NCBI RefSeq assembly: GCF_900290275.1
Contig: NZ_LT985323.1
Coordinates: 155,641-219,640, forward strand
Reading direction: 5' to 3'
Length of the DNA: 64,000 nucleotides
Origin: Prevotella merdae
GTDB taxonomy: Bacteria; Bacteroidota; Bacteroidia; Bacteroidales; Bacteroidaceae
The translations under genes were made by a program, and so were the position numbers. Shown piece after piece: positions 28,000 through 37,145 of the stretch. The notes below the pieces were generated by a model. The model worked only from the letters and a program-made list of their open reading frames with translations. It did no database searches and was not told the DNA's origin. Positions within the stretch are counted from its first letter, which is position 1. Each line of letters begins with the position of its first letter.

Positions 28000-28986
28000 A
28001 TGAAAAAAACAACAAAGAAGTGGATAGCGACAGTATCTGCCGTAATACTGGCAATACTGATTGCCGTAATAACATATGGCTCGTTCTACCTTGTAGACTA
28101 TGCCTTGACAAGCAAACCACAATCGCATAAAAAGAACTGGGGAAAGGCTTTCGCATGGTATCCAGAACTGCGTCCGTGGCTTGACAGTATACGTGCCGAG
28201 CGCGCATGGAGCGATACCTTTGCCATTATGCCCGACGGCACACGTGCACATGCCGTGCTTATACGCTCTACAAAGGCAAATGGCCGAACGGCAGTGGTGG
28301 TGCATGGCTACACCAACAACTCTATAGACATGCTACACATTGCACGTATATATAATAAGGAGATGCACTACAACATCGTGCTGCCCGACCTTCACGGACA
28401 TGGACTTACGGGTGGCAACGACATACAAATGGGATGGAAAGACCGCATCGATGTGCTAAAATGGATAGAAATGGCGCCCAAGACATTCGGCATAAGCGCC
28501 GACTCGATGCGTATAGTTGTACACGGCATATCAATGGGAGCCGCTACAACAATGTGCGTAAGCGGTGAGAAAACACCAAAATATGTACGTTGCTTTGTGG
28601 AGGATTGCGGATACACAAGTGCCTGGGATGAGTTTAAGCACGAGTTGCACGGACGCTACTCGTTACCGGCATTCCCATTGCTATACACAGCATCTTGGCT
28701 TACAAAGGCAAAATATGGTTGGTCGTTCAAGGAGGCATCACCTCTAAAGCAAGTGGCAAAATGCACAAAACCTATGCTCTTTATACACGGCGACAAGGAC
28801 ACCTTTGTGCCTACATGGATGGTTTATCCATTATACGAGGCCAAGCCACATCCCAAGAAGTTGTGGATAGCACCAGGCAGTGGCCACGCCTTTGCCTATC
28901 GCGACCACCGCAAGGAATATATTAAAAAGGTGGAGGAATTTGTAAACCAATACAACACTCCCCGTTATTGTCGTACAAGCGAGTAG
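28000..28986 (+). CDS. Alpha/beta hydrolase with N-terminal membrane anchor (328 aa)
   Basis: One hydrophobic segment spans about residues 9-32, and the rest is a single hydrolase domain. VVHGYTNN forms the oxyanion-hole region, GISMGAA carries the nucleophile Ser, HGDKDTFVP the Asp and GSGHAFAY the His, so the triad is complete. The family has broad esterase or peptidase activity and the substrate is unknown. It starts 15 bases after the fucosidase, which suggests cotranscription. Its 3' end overlaps the convergent lpxB by 22 bases. Confidence 0.88.
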   Translation: MKKTTKKWIATVSAVILAILIAVITYGSFYLVDYALTSKPQSHKKNWGKAFAWYPELRPWLDSIRAERAWSDTFAIMPDGTRAHAVLIRSTKANGRTAVVVHGYTNNSIDMLHIARIYNKEMHYNIVLPDLHGHGLTGGNDIQMGWKDRIDVLKWIEMAPKTFGISADSMRIVVHGISMGAATTMCVSGEKTPKYVRCFVEDCGYTSAWDEFKHELHGRYSLPAFPLLYTASWLTKAKYGWSFKEASPLKQVAKCTKPMLFIHGDKDTFVPTWMVYPLYEAKPHPKKLWIAPGSGHAFAYRDHRKEYIKKVEEFVNQYNTPRYCRTSE

Positions 28987-30101
28987 ATAATGTGTGCCGC
29001 ACTCTTTGAAGGACTGTCGGCACCTATCTTCTGCCAAATGCGATCATAACCTTCGAGCATCCTATCGCGGGCAGAACAGCCTGGCAGGATAGCCGATAAT
29101 TCGTGGGCGATATTGGCAACAGAGAAGGTGTCGGCTACAAGCTCGCGCACCACCTCGCTATCGTCTATAAGATTAACCAACGATATGTACTTAACTTTAA
29201 GCACATGACGGCGTAGAAAAGCTATAAGCTTAGGCAGTGGAGTTTCGTAGCATACCACCTGAGGAACACGAAATAAAGCTGTCTCAAGAGTAGCGGTACC
29301 ACTCGTGACAACAGCTGCTACAGCATGCGAAAGCAACGAATATGTATCGTTGTCTACTATTGCGACATCCCTACCAGATATAAACTCCTTATAGTATTCG
29401 CTAAGAATTCCTGGCGCACCAGCAAGCACAAGCTGATAATCAGGAAAGCTGCTTGCCGCCTGAATCATTGCCGGCAGATTATCCTTTATCTCTTGACGTC
29501 GGCTGCCAGCCAAAAGGGCTATTATTGGCTTATTAGCCAAACCGTGACGACGGCAGAAATCAACTGTAGTCTCGTGGTATGAGTCTTGGAACTGGCGCAC
29601 CTCCTCGGCAGTAGGATTGCCCACATAGTGTATGGGATAATGATGCTTCTGCTCAAAGAAAGGCACCTCAAACGGCAAGATAGAGAACATCTCGTCGACA
29701 TCGCGCTTTATATTCTTTATACGCCACTCCTTCCAGGCCCAAATCTTAGGCGATATGTAGTAATATACTGGTATGTTGGTCTTGGCATGAACATACTTGG
29801 CAATATCGAGATTAAAGCCAGGATAGTCGACAAGAATAAGAGCATCAGGCTGCCACTCTACGATGTCGCGCTTGCACATGGCCATATTCTTGAAGATAGT
29901 GTGCAAATGCAAGAGCACAGGAATAAAACCCATATAGGCAAGTTCGCGGTAATGTCGCACACGCTTGCCTCCTACAGCCGACATAAGGTTGCCACCAAAG
30001 AAGCGAAACTCGGGGTTGTCGTCAACCTGTTTAAGCGCCGCCATAAGATGCGAAGCGTGCAAGTCGCCCGATGCTTCGCCAACTATCAGGTAATACTTCA
30101 T
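28965..30101 (-). CDS. lpxB: Lipid-A-disaccharide synthase
   Basis: LpxB (GT19) joins lipid X and UDP-diacylglucosamine at the inner membrane to form the lipid A disaccharide. The family start YLIVGEASGDLHASHLM, the segment ISPKIWAWKEWRI, ALLAGSRRQEI and the C-terminal VTSGTATLETALF are present, and length (378 aa) is normal. The start overlaps the surE stop as ATGA. The last 22 bases overlap the convergent hydrolase gene. Confidence 0.96.
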   Translation of the reverse strand: MKYYLIVGEASGDLHASHLMAALKQVDDNPEFRFFGGNLMSAVGGKRVRHYRELAYMGFIPVLLHLHTIFKNMAMCKRDIVEWQPDALILVDYPGFNLDIAKYVHAKTNIPVYYYISPKIWAWKEWRIKNIKRDVDEMFSILPFEVPFFEQKHHYPIHYVGNPTAEEVRQFQDSYHETTVDFCRRHGLANKPIIALLAGSRRQEIKDNLPAMIQAASSFPDYQLVLAGAPGILSEYYKEFISGRDVAIVDNDTYSLLSHAVAAVVTSGTATLETALFRVPQVVCYETPLPKLIAFLRRHVLKVKYISLVNLIDDSEVVRELVADTFSVANIAHELSAILPGCSARDRMLEGYDRIWQKIGADSPSKSAAHIIYSLVRQ

Positions 30102-30862
30102 AATTTCCAGTTTTTCAGAGTGTCATAATCCGTTACATCTATGCGTGTAGGCGTTATAGCTACATAGCCGTGGGTAAGAGCCCAGTTGTCGGTATCGGTG
30201 GCATCTGGCTCGTCGTTGCGGTAAGAGCCAGTCATCCAAAAATAGTCGTAACCATGCGGATGGCGCATCTTGACACATTCGTTATACCATGTTCCAAATG
30301 CCATGCGGCACACACGTACACCATTAAAGGTGTCGAGCTTAGGGAAGTTGACGTTCAGGCACACTCCCTTAGGCAGTCCTTCGGCCAATACCTTCTGCAC
30401 AATCTGACGCACATAAGGGCGCAAAGGCTCAAAGTTGGCATCGTCAGCAAAATCGCACAACGAGAAACCTATAGACGGTATGTACTTCATACAACCCTCC
30501 AACGTAACACCCATCGTACCGCTATAGTGTACATTGACAGATGCATTGTCGCCGTGATTAATACCGCCAACTATAAGGTCGGGCATACGATTGGCAAGCA
30601 ATTCGTGCAAGGCAAGCTTTACACAGTCGACCGGTGTGCCGTTGCACGACCACATCTCATAGCCGTCGCCTTCCTTGCGACGCAGCTTAAGACGCAAGGG
30701 AACAGTGGCAGAGAAAGCTGTAGCAAAACCCGAACGAGCCGACTCGGGAGCGCAAACCACAATGTCGGCAAGGTCGCGAAGCATGTCGATAAGCTGGTTG
30801 ATACCCTTGGCATGATAGCCGTCGTCGTTCGAAATTAGTATTAATGGTCTTTTAATATTCAT
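30098..30862 (-). CDS. surE: 5'/3'-nucleotidase SurE
   Basis: SurE dephosphorylates nucleoside monophosphates in stationary phase. The metal-binding start ISNDDGYHAKG (residues 8-18), the CAPESARSGFATA block, NGTPVDCV and GINHGDNAS are all present, and length (254 aa) is normal. It is coupled to lpxB and divergent from parA, with 90-100 bases between. Confidence 0.96.
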   Translation of the reverse strand: MNIKRPLILISNDDGYHAKGINQLIDMLRDLADIVVCAPESARSGFATAFSATVPLRLKLRRKEGDGYEMWSCNGTPVDCVKLALHELLANRMPDLIVGGINHGDNASVNVHYSGTMGVTLEGCMKYIPSIGFSLCDFADDANFEPLRPYVRQIVQKVLAEGLPKGVCLNVNFPKLDTFNGVRVCRMAFGTWYNECVKMRHPHGYDYFWMTGSYRNDEPDATDTDNWALTHGYVAITPTRIDVTDYDTLKNWKL

Positions 30863-30934
30863 AAATTTGTCTTTATTTTCATTTGCAAATGTACGAAAAA
30901 AGGTTTAAACGGGCAGTATCTCGCATAAAATATG

Positions 30935-30943
30935 TAACTTTGC
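30935..30943 (+). promoter_or_regulatory. -7 box of the parA-parB operon
   Basis: TAACTTTGC is 18 bases before ATG 30962. This supports that ATG over the in-frame TTG at 30953, which would lie at the transcript start. Confidence 0.65.
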
Positions 30944-30961
30944 CGAATAATTTTGACGCAA

Positions 30962-31729
30962 ATGGGAAAGATAATAGCATTGGCCAACCAAAAAGGTGGA
31001 GTTGGCAAGACAACAACAACGATTAATCTCGCAGCATCTCTCGCTACTTTTGAGAAGACGGTGCTCGTAGTAGATGCCGACCCGCAGGCTAATGCCTCAA
31101 GCGGACTCGGAGTAGATATACAAGAAATCGACTGCTCACTCTACGAATGTATTATCGACCAAGCCGACGTGCGCGATGCCGTCTACACCACAGACATAAA
31201 CGGGCTTGACATCATTCCAAGCCATATCGACCTCGTGGGAGCAGAGATTGAAATGCTCAACCTTAAGAACCGCGAGCGTATCATCAAGAACATGCTCGAC
31301 AAGATACGCGACGACTACGACTACATCCTTATCGACTGCAGCCCGTCGCTTGGACTTATCACAGTCAACGCTCTTACAGCTGCCGACTCGGTGATAATAC
31401 CAGTACAATGCGAGTACTTTGCCTTGGAGGGCATAACAAAACTGCTCAACACCATTAAGATAATCAAGAGCAAGCTGAACCCAAGTCTGGAAATAGAAGG
31501 ATTCTTGCTCACTATGTACGACAGCCGCCTGCGCCTTGCCAACCAAATATACGACGAGGTGAAGAGACACTTCCAAGAACTGGTGTTCAAGACAGTTATA
31601 CAACGTAACGTAAAATTGAGCGAAAGTCCAAGCCACGGACTGCCAGTTATACTGTACGACGCAGACTCGGCTGGCTCGAAGAACCACTTGGCTCTGGCCA
31701 AGGAAATAATCAATAAGAACGACAAATAA
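30962..31729 (+). CDS. parA: Chromosome-partitioning ATPase ParA (Soj)
   Basis: ParA binds DNA as an ATP dimer and moves ParB-parS complexes apart. The deviant Walker A KGGVGKT is at residues 11-17, Walker A' is VVDADPQANAS and Walker B ILIDCSPSLG. Length (255 aa) is normal for chromosomal Soj. Start is set by the promoter position. The stop codon directly abuts parB. Confidence 0.96.
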   Translation: MGKIIALANQKGGVGKTTTTINLAASLATFEKTVLVVDADPQANASSGLGVDIQEIDCSLYECIIDQADVRDAVYTTDINGLDIIPSHIDLVGAEIEMLNLKNRERIIKNMLDKIRDDYDYILIDCSPSLGLITVNALTAADSVIIPVQCEYFALEGITKLLNTIKIIKSKLNPSLEIEGFLLTMYDSRLRLANQIYDEVKRHFQELVFKTVIQRNVKLSESPSHGLPVILYDADSAGSKNHLALAKEIINKNDK

Positions 31730-32653
31730 ATGGCAGTACACAAGAAATACAACAGAAGCGTGCTCGGACGTGGACTCGACGACATAGAAGGAGGCAAAGG
31801 GCTCGACGCGCTTATCGACACTGGAAGCGTGCGCACGCAAGGCTCGTCGACCATAAGCGAGATTCCACTCGATCAAATCGAGGCTAATCCTAACCAACCA
31901 CGCCGAGACTTTGACGAGGAGGCTTTGCAAGAGTTGGCTACAAGCATTGAGCAGATTGGCATCATTCAGCCTATAACGCTCAGACAGACTGCCGAAAACC
32001 ATTACCAGATTATTGCAGGCGAGCGACGTTGGCGTGCCTCACAGATAGCCGGGCTGTATGCAATCCCTGCATATATACGCACCATTAACGACGAGAGCAT
32101 CATGGAGATGGCTCTTATCGAAAACATACAACGCGAGGACCTCAATGCCATAGAGATTGCTCTTGCATACGAACATCTGCTTGACGCTGAGGGAATGACA
32201 CAGGAAAAAGTGTCTGAACGCGTGGGCAAGAGCCGCACAGCCATAACCAACTATCTACGACTGCTGCGTCTGCCGGCACAAGTGCAGATAGCATTGCAGA
32301 AGAAGGAGATAGATATGGGACATGCACGCGCTCTATTAGCTGTAGACTCGCCATCGTTGCAGATTAAACTGTTCAACGAAGTTGTAAAGTACGGCTACTC
32401 TGTACGCAAAGTAGAGGAAATGGCAAAGATGCTTAAAAACGGCGAAGACGTTGAGAGCGGGCGCAAGAAGATTGTGGCTAAAGCCAAACTGCCAGAAGAA
32501 TTCAACGTACTGCGCAATAGCCTGTCGGACTTCTTGCAGACCAAGGTACAGATGACATGCTCGCCTAAAGGCAAGGGCAAGATAACCATCCCCTTCGACA
32601 ACGAAGGCGAACTGGAACGCATTATGAGCGTTTTCGATAAAATGAGACAATAG
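31730..32653 (+). CDS. parB: Chromosome-partitioning protein ParB (Spo0J)
   Basis: ParB is a CTP-dependent clamp that loads at parS and spreads. It has PNQPRRDFDEEALQELA and the CTP-binding GERRWRASQIAG, then ENIQREDLNAIE, the helix-turn-helix (VSERVGKSRTAITNYLRLLRL, about residues 160-180) and a C-terminal dimer domain. No gap separates it from parA. Confidence 0.96.
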   Translation: MAVHKKYNRSVLGRGLDDIEGGKGLDALIDTGSVRTQGSSTISEIPLDQIEANPNQPRRDFDEEALQELATSIEQIGIIQPITLRQTAENHYQIIAGERRWRASQIAGLYAIPAYIRTINDESIMEMALIENIQREDLNAIEIALAYEHLLDAEGMTQEKVSERVGKSRTAITNYLRLLRLPAQVQIALQKKEIDMGHARALLAVDSPSLQIKLFNEVVKYGYSVRKVEEMAKMLKNGEDVESGRKKIVAKAKLPEEFNVLRNSLSDFLQTKVQMTCSPKGKGKITIPFDNEGELERIMSVFDKMRQ

Positions 32654-32671
32654 ATTTTCGGTTGATAATAA

Positions 32672-33376
32672 ATGATTACAGTGAAGAATATTTTGCTGAA
32701 CATACTGCCTACATTGATTGTTGCAACTATCATGATGCTTATGCCCTCCTCTGCGGCAGCGCAACAGAGGGCCGACTCGATAGCAGCAATATCAAATATG
32801 CAGGACACACTGAAGCTTACCACAATGGCTGCCGACTCAATAAAGTTGACTAAAAAGCGCGACTGGAGTACATGGCGACCTAATGCCAAGCGTGCCATGT
32901 GGCTGGCTATCGTACTGCCCGGTGCCGGACAGATATACAACCGCAAATACTGGAAACTGCCTATTGTATACGGTGGTTTCGTAGGATGCGCATACGCTAT
33001 GCGCTGGAACAACCAGATGTACCGCGACTACTCGCAGGCATATATGGACCTTATGGACGACGACCCAAATACGCAGAGCTATAACCAATTTCTGCATCTT
33101 GGAGCTAAGATAGATGAGTCGAACATACAACGATACCAAACCTTGTTTAAAAACCGCAAGGACCGATTCCGCCGCTGGCGCGACCTTAGCTTCTTTTGCA
33201 TCGTAGGTGTATACGCTCTAAGTATTATAGACGCATATGTGGATGCGTCGCTATCCGAATTTGACATATCAAAGGACCTCAGCCTTAGGGTTGAACCTAC
33301 TATTATAAATAATGAGCGGGAGCGCAACCCGATAAAGGCCAACAACCTGGGCATGAGCTTCAGCCTGAATTTCTAA
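32672..33376 (+). CDS. DUF5683 membrane protein (234 aa)
   Basis: After a signal-like hydrophobic N-terminus (residues 7-30) the protein has the DUF5683 core: RPNAKRAMWLAIVLPGAGQ, YNRKYWKLPIVYGGFVG and a later hydrophobic segment FFCIVGVYALSIIDAYVDA. Two membrane segments are likely. In Bacteroidales this gene often sits between parB and a lytic transglycosylase, as here, suggesting an envelope role, but the function is unknown. Confidence 0.85.
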   Translation: MITVKNILLNILPTLIVATIMMLMPSSAAAQQRADSIAAISNMQDTLKLTTMAADSIKLTKKRDWSTWRPNAKRAMWLAIVLPGAGQIYNRKYWKLPIVYGGFVGCAYAMRWNNQMYRDYSQAYMDLMDDDPNTQSYNQFLHLGAKIDESNIQRYQTLFKNRKDRFRRWRDLSFFCIVGVYALSIIDAYVDASLSEFDISKDLSLRVEPTIINNERERNPIKANNLGMSFSLNF

Positions 33377-33404
33377 GGAAGAAAGTATAAACTTTAAAAG
33401 ATTG

Positions 33405-34754
33405 ATGAAACAGACATTTGTATTGATAGCCGCAGCAATTATTGGCTTCTCTACCCCAGTCCTCGCGCAGAGCGACGACAACGAGACCGAAATTACCGTA
33501 ACTAATGCCGAAGGCAAGAAGGAGATTATCGACCTGCCAGAAGCAATGACTAACGAGTACGACTCGCTGCTGTCGGTTTACAACAACCGTACATATCTTA
33601 ATATTAACACCGACTGCAATATGCCCGACGTAAACCCGGTGTACAGCAAGGAGGTATATAAGGAAAGACTGGCACGCATACCATCGGTTATAGAATTGCC
33701 ATACAACGATGTGGTGCAGAAGTTTATCGACCGATACAGCGGACGCTTGCGCCGATCGGTTAGCATTATGCTTGGCGCACAAAACTTCTATATGCCTACA
33801 TTCGAAGAGGCTCTCGAATCGTACGGATTGCCACTTGAGCTGAAGTATCTGCCCGTTATAGAGTCGGCCCTCAACCCAAATGCCGTATCGCACGTAGGTG
33901 CTACAGGTCTATGGCAGTTTATGCTTGCTACAGGCAAGCAATACGGACTTGAGATAAACTCACTTGTAGACGAACGTCGCGACCCTGTACGTGCCTCGTA
34001 TGCAGCAGCACATTATCTGCGCGACCTGTATAAGATATTCGGCGACTGGAATCTCGTTATCGCAGCATACAACTGCGGACCAGAGAATATCAACAAGGCA
34101 ATACACCGCTCAAACGGTGCTACAGACTATTGGCAGATATATCCATACCTGCCAAAGGAAACAAGAGGATATGTTCCGGCGTTTATCGCCGCAAACTATA
34201 TAATGAACTACTACTGCGACCACAACATCTGTCCTATGCAGGCCAACCTACCAAGCAAGATCGACACTGTGGTTGTTAGCCGCGACGTTCACTTCGAACA
34301 AGTGGCACAGGTGTTAGGCATGGAGATCGACCAAATCAAACAACTAAACCCGCAGTATAGACGCAATATTGTCAATGGCTCTACACGACCAATGGCGCTG
34401 CGACTTCCAGCCACACTTGTTGGCAAGTTTATCGACAACGAAGACTCTATATACGCTTATCGACCAGACGTGCTGCTGGCAAAGCGCACAGAGGTTGAGG
34501 TAAACGATGATGTTCCCTCGTACTCACGACGCAGCTCAAGCTCGTCAAGAAGCAAGAGTACGTCAAGCCGCAAATCACGCTCTAAGGGCAAGAAGGGAAA
34601 GAAGAACAAAGGAGGACGCAACGTAACAATTCGTCAGGGCGACACTCTTTCAGACATTGCCAAACGCAACGGCACTACCGTAAGCAAGCTTAAGAAACTA
34701 AACAAAATTAGCGGTAGCAGCATACGCGCAGGCAAGAAGTTACGCATAAAATAG
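33405..34754 (+). CDS. mltD: LysM-containing lytic transglycosylase (MltD-like)
   Basis: The enzyme cleaves the glycan strands of peptidoglycan between MurNAc and GlcNAc, forming 1,6-anhydro ends. A signal peptide (residues 1-21, PVLAQ) precedes the SLT domain with the catalytic Glu in LPVIESALNP near residue 151, then GATGLWQFM and AAYNCGPENI. A Ser/Arg/Lys-rich linker leads to one clear LysM at about 405-449 (TIRQGDTLSDIAKRNGT); a weaker LysM-like stretch is seen near 290-335. Start taken at ATG 33405 rather than the preceding TTG. Confidence 0.93.
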   Translation: MKQTFVLIAAAIIGFSTPVLAQSDDNETEITVTNAEGKKEIIDLPEAMTNEYDSLLSVYNNRTYLNINTDCNMPDVNPVYSKEVYKERLARIPSVIELPYNDVVQKFIDRYSGRLRRSVSIMLGAQNFYMPTFEEALESYGLPLELKYLPVIESALNPNAVSHVGATGLWQFMLATGKQYGLEINSLVDERRDPVRASYAAAHYLRDLYKIFGDWNLVIAAYNCGPENINKAIHRSNGATDYWQIYPYLPKETRGYVPAFIAANYIMNYYCDHNICPMQANLPSKIDTVVVSRDVHFEQVAQVLGMEIDQIKQLNPQYRRNIVNGSTRPMALRLPATLVGKFIDNEDSIYAYRPDVLLAKRTEVEVNDDVPSYSRRSSSSSRSKSTSSRKSRSKGKKGKKNKGGRNVTIRQGDTLSDIAKRNGTTVSKLKKLNKISGSSIRAGKKLRIK

Positions 34755-34792
34755 CTACTTACCCAAATACCTATACATAGGAGACTTGTACT

Positions 34793-37057
34793 ATGGATGA
34801 CCAGAAACTGAAAGACCAGCAAAGGGAGGCTGCCGATGACAAGCTCATCGAAGGAGCCTTCAAGCAAGTGCTTGATATCTATCTCGCCTCAAGACACCGC
34901 AGAAAGGTGGATATCATTACTAAAGCCTTTAACTTCGCTCGACAGGCGCACAAAGGTGTGCGCCGACTTTCGGGCGAACCGTATATTATGCACCCTATTG
35001 CCGTAGCTCGCATTGCAGCTGAGGAAATGGGATTGGGATCTACGAGCATATGTGCAGCACTGCTGCACGATGTAGTGGAAGATACCGACTATACGGTAGA
35101 GGATATAGAGAATATATTTGGGCCGAAAATAGCACAAATTGTTGATGGACTAACCAAAATATCAGGTGGTATATTCGGCGACCAAGCCTCGGCACAGGCA
35201 GAGAACTTCAAGAAGCTACTATTGATGATGAGCGACGACATTCGCGTCATCCTTATCAAGATATGCGACCGCTTACACAATATGCGTACGCTTGAGTCGC
35301 AACCAGCCAATAAACAATACAAAATTGCTGGCGAGACATTATATATATATGCTCCGCTTGCAAACCGTCTTGGTCTGAATAAGATTAAGACCGAACTTGA
35401 AGACCTTTCTTTCAGATACGAGCATCCTGAAGAGTATCAGTACATAAAAAACCGATTGGCCGACACACAAGCGCAACGCGACCAAATCTTTGCATCATTC
35501 ACAAAACCTATACGCGAGGCTCTCGACCGTATGGGCATACAGTATGAGATAAAGGCTCGTGTCAAGAGCCCCTACTCTATTTGGAACAAGATGCAGAACA
35601 AGCACGTAACATTCGACGAGATTTACGACATTCTCGCTGTACGCATCATCTACACTCCTAAGCTTCGCTCGGATGAAATTAACGAGTGCTTCCGCATATA
35701 CGTGGCTATCAACCAGATATACAAATCGCACCCCGACCGTCTGCGCGATTGGGTAAACCATCCTAAGGCTAATGGCTATCAGGCTTTGCATGTTACGCTG
35801 ATGTCTAACCAGGGCAAGTGGATTGAGGTACAGATTCGTTCCGACCACATGGACGAGGTAGCCGAACAGGGTTTTGCAGCCCACTGGAAATACAAGGATG
35901 GCGAAGTGGCTGAACTTAACGATGATACCGAACTCAACAATTGGTTGTCTACAATCAAGGAGATTCTTGACGATCCACAGCCTGACGCTATGGACTTCCT
36001 TGATACCGTAAAACTAAACCTCTTTGCAAGCGAGATATTTGTATTTACACCAAAGGGCGAAATCAAGACTATGCCTGCCGGATGTACAGCTCTCGACTTT
36101 GCCTTCCAGATTCATACATTCCTCGGCAGCCATTGTATTGGCGCAAAGGTAAACCACAAACTTGTACCGCTAAGTCATCGACTGCAGAGTGGCGACCAGG
36201 TAGAGATACTATCTTCCAAGTCACAACACGTGCAGCAGTCATGGATAAACTTTGTGTCTACTGCTAAAGCTAAGGGCAAGATTCTGGCAATACTGCGCCG
36301 CGATAATCGCGAGACACAGAAGAAGGGCGAACAAATACTCGACGACTGGTTGCGCAAGAATGGTCTTGAAATGACCACACCTGTGCTGACTAAGTTATGC
36401 GAATTTCATGAATATCAGAAGACTGACGATCTATTCCTTGCTATCGGCAAGCGCACCGTACTTCTTGGTGACAAGGACCTTGAGGAGTTGCATGAGAAGA
36501 AATCGAACAATGGTGGTGGCTGGCGCAAGTTTGTACCTTTCTTAGGCAAGAAAGATGATAATGAGGATAAGAAGAAGAAATTCTTCACCGTTGGCGAAGG
36601 CTTCAACAAGAAGAAACCTGTATTTATCAACGAGGAAAATATAAGCCAGTTTGTATTCCCCACATGCTGTCACCCTATTCCAGGCGACGACATCTTGGGA
36701 TTCATAGACAACAAGAACCGCATTGAGATACATCGACGCGACTGCGAGGTTGCCGCCAAACTAAAAGCCACTTATGGCAAGCGTATCCTGGACGCAAAGT
36801 GGGATATGCACAAGGTAATGTTCTTCGATGCCACAATAGAGATACGAGGCATCGACCGCAAGCGTATGCTGCATGATGTGGCAGAGGTAATCTCGGACAA
36901 ACTTGATGTAAATATACACAAGATGACAATTGAGAGCAACGAGGGTATATTCGACGGACAGATTGAGATAAGAGTGCACGACCGCAGCGAAGTAAAGGTT
37001 ATAATTGACGAACTGCGCAAGATTGAAGATATAAAAGAGGTGTTGCAGATATTGTAA
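34793..37057 (+). CDS. relA/spoT: Bifunctional (p)ppGpp synthetase/hydrolase, RelA/SpoT family
   Basis: This enzyme makes and degrades the stringent-response alarmone. The order is HD hydrolase (HDVVEDTDYTVEDI from about residue 92), synthetase (YSIWNKMQNK, GYQALHVTL), TGS (VFTPKGEIKTMPAGCTALD near 423), a central Cys-containing region with CCHPIPGDDILG, and a C-terminal ACT domain. Length (754 aa) is normal for long Rel proteins. A bidirectional hairpin follows. Confidence 0.96.
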   Translation: MDDQKLKDQQREAADDKLIEGAFKQVLDIYLASRHRRKVDIITKAFNFARQAHKGVRRLSGEPYIMHPIAVARIAAEEMGLGSTSICAALLHDVVEDTDYTVEDIENIFGPKIAQIVDGLTKISGGIFGDQASAQAENFKKLLLMMSDDIRVILIKICDRLHNMRTLESQPANKQYKIAGETLYIYAPLANRLGLNKIKTELEDLSFRYEHPEEYQYIKNRLADTQAQRDQIFASFTKPIREALDRMGIQYEIKARVKSPYSIWNKMQNKHVTFDEIYDILAVRIIYTPKLRSDEINECFRIYVAINQIYKSHPDRLRDWVNHPKANGYQALHVTLMSNQGKWIEVQIRSDHMDEVAEQGFAAHWKYKDGEVAELNDDTELNNWLSTIKEILDDPQPDAMDFLDTVKLNLFASEIFVFTPKGEIKTMPAGCTALDFAFQIHTFLGSHCIGAKVNHKLVPLSHRLQSGDQVEILSSKSQHVQQSWINFVSTAKAKGKILAILRRDNRETQKKGEQILDDWLRKNGLEMTTPVLTKLCEFHEYQKTDDLFLAIGKRTVLLGDKDLEELHEKKSNNGGGWRKFVPFLGKKDDNEDKKKKFFTVGEGFNKKKPVFINEENISQFVFPTCCHPIPGDDILGFIDNKNRIEIHRRDCEVAAKLKATYGKRILDAKWDMHKVMFFDATIEIRGIDRKRMLHDVAEVISDKLDVNIHKMTIESNEGIFDGQIEIRVHDRSEVKVIIDELRKIEDIKEVLQIL

Positions 37058-37082
37058 GACACGCTCTTGATAATAAAAAGAT

Positions 37083-37131
37083 GCCCAGTAAGGGAAGAAC
37101 GTTAATAAAAAACGTTTTTCACTTACTGGGC
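37083..37131. terminator. Bidirectional terminator between convergent genes
   Basis: GCCCAGTAAG (37083-37092) and CTTACTGGGC (37122-37131) are perfect arms, with inner AACGTT repeats. It separates relA/spoT from the minus-strand gene ending at 37146. Confidence 0.8.
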
Positions 37132-37145
37132 GTCTTGCTATTAGA

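Noticed and set aside
31136..32002. 288-codon minus-strand frame across parA-parB
   Set aside because: It is antisense to two certain genes and has low-complexity shadow composition.
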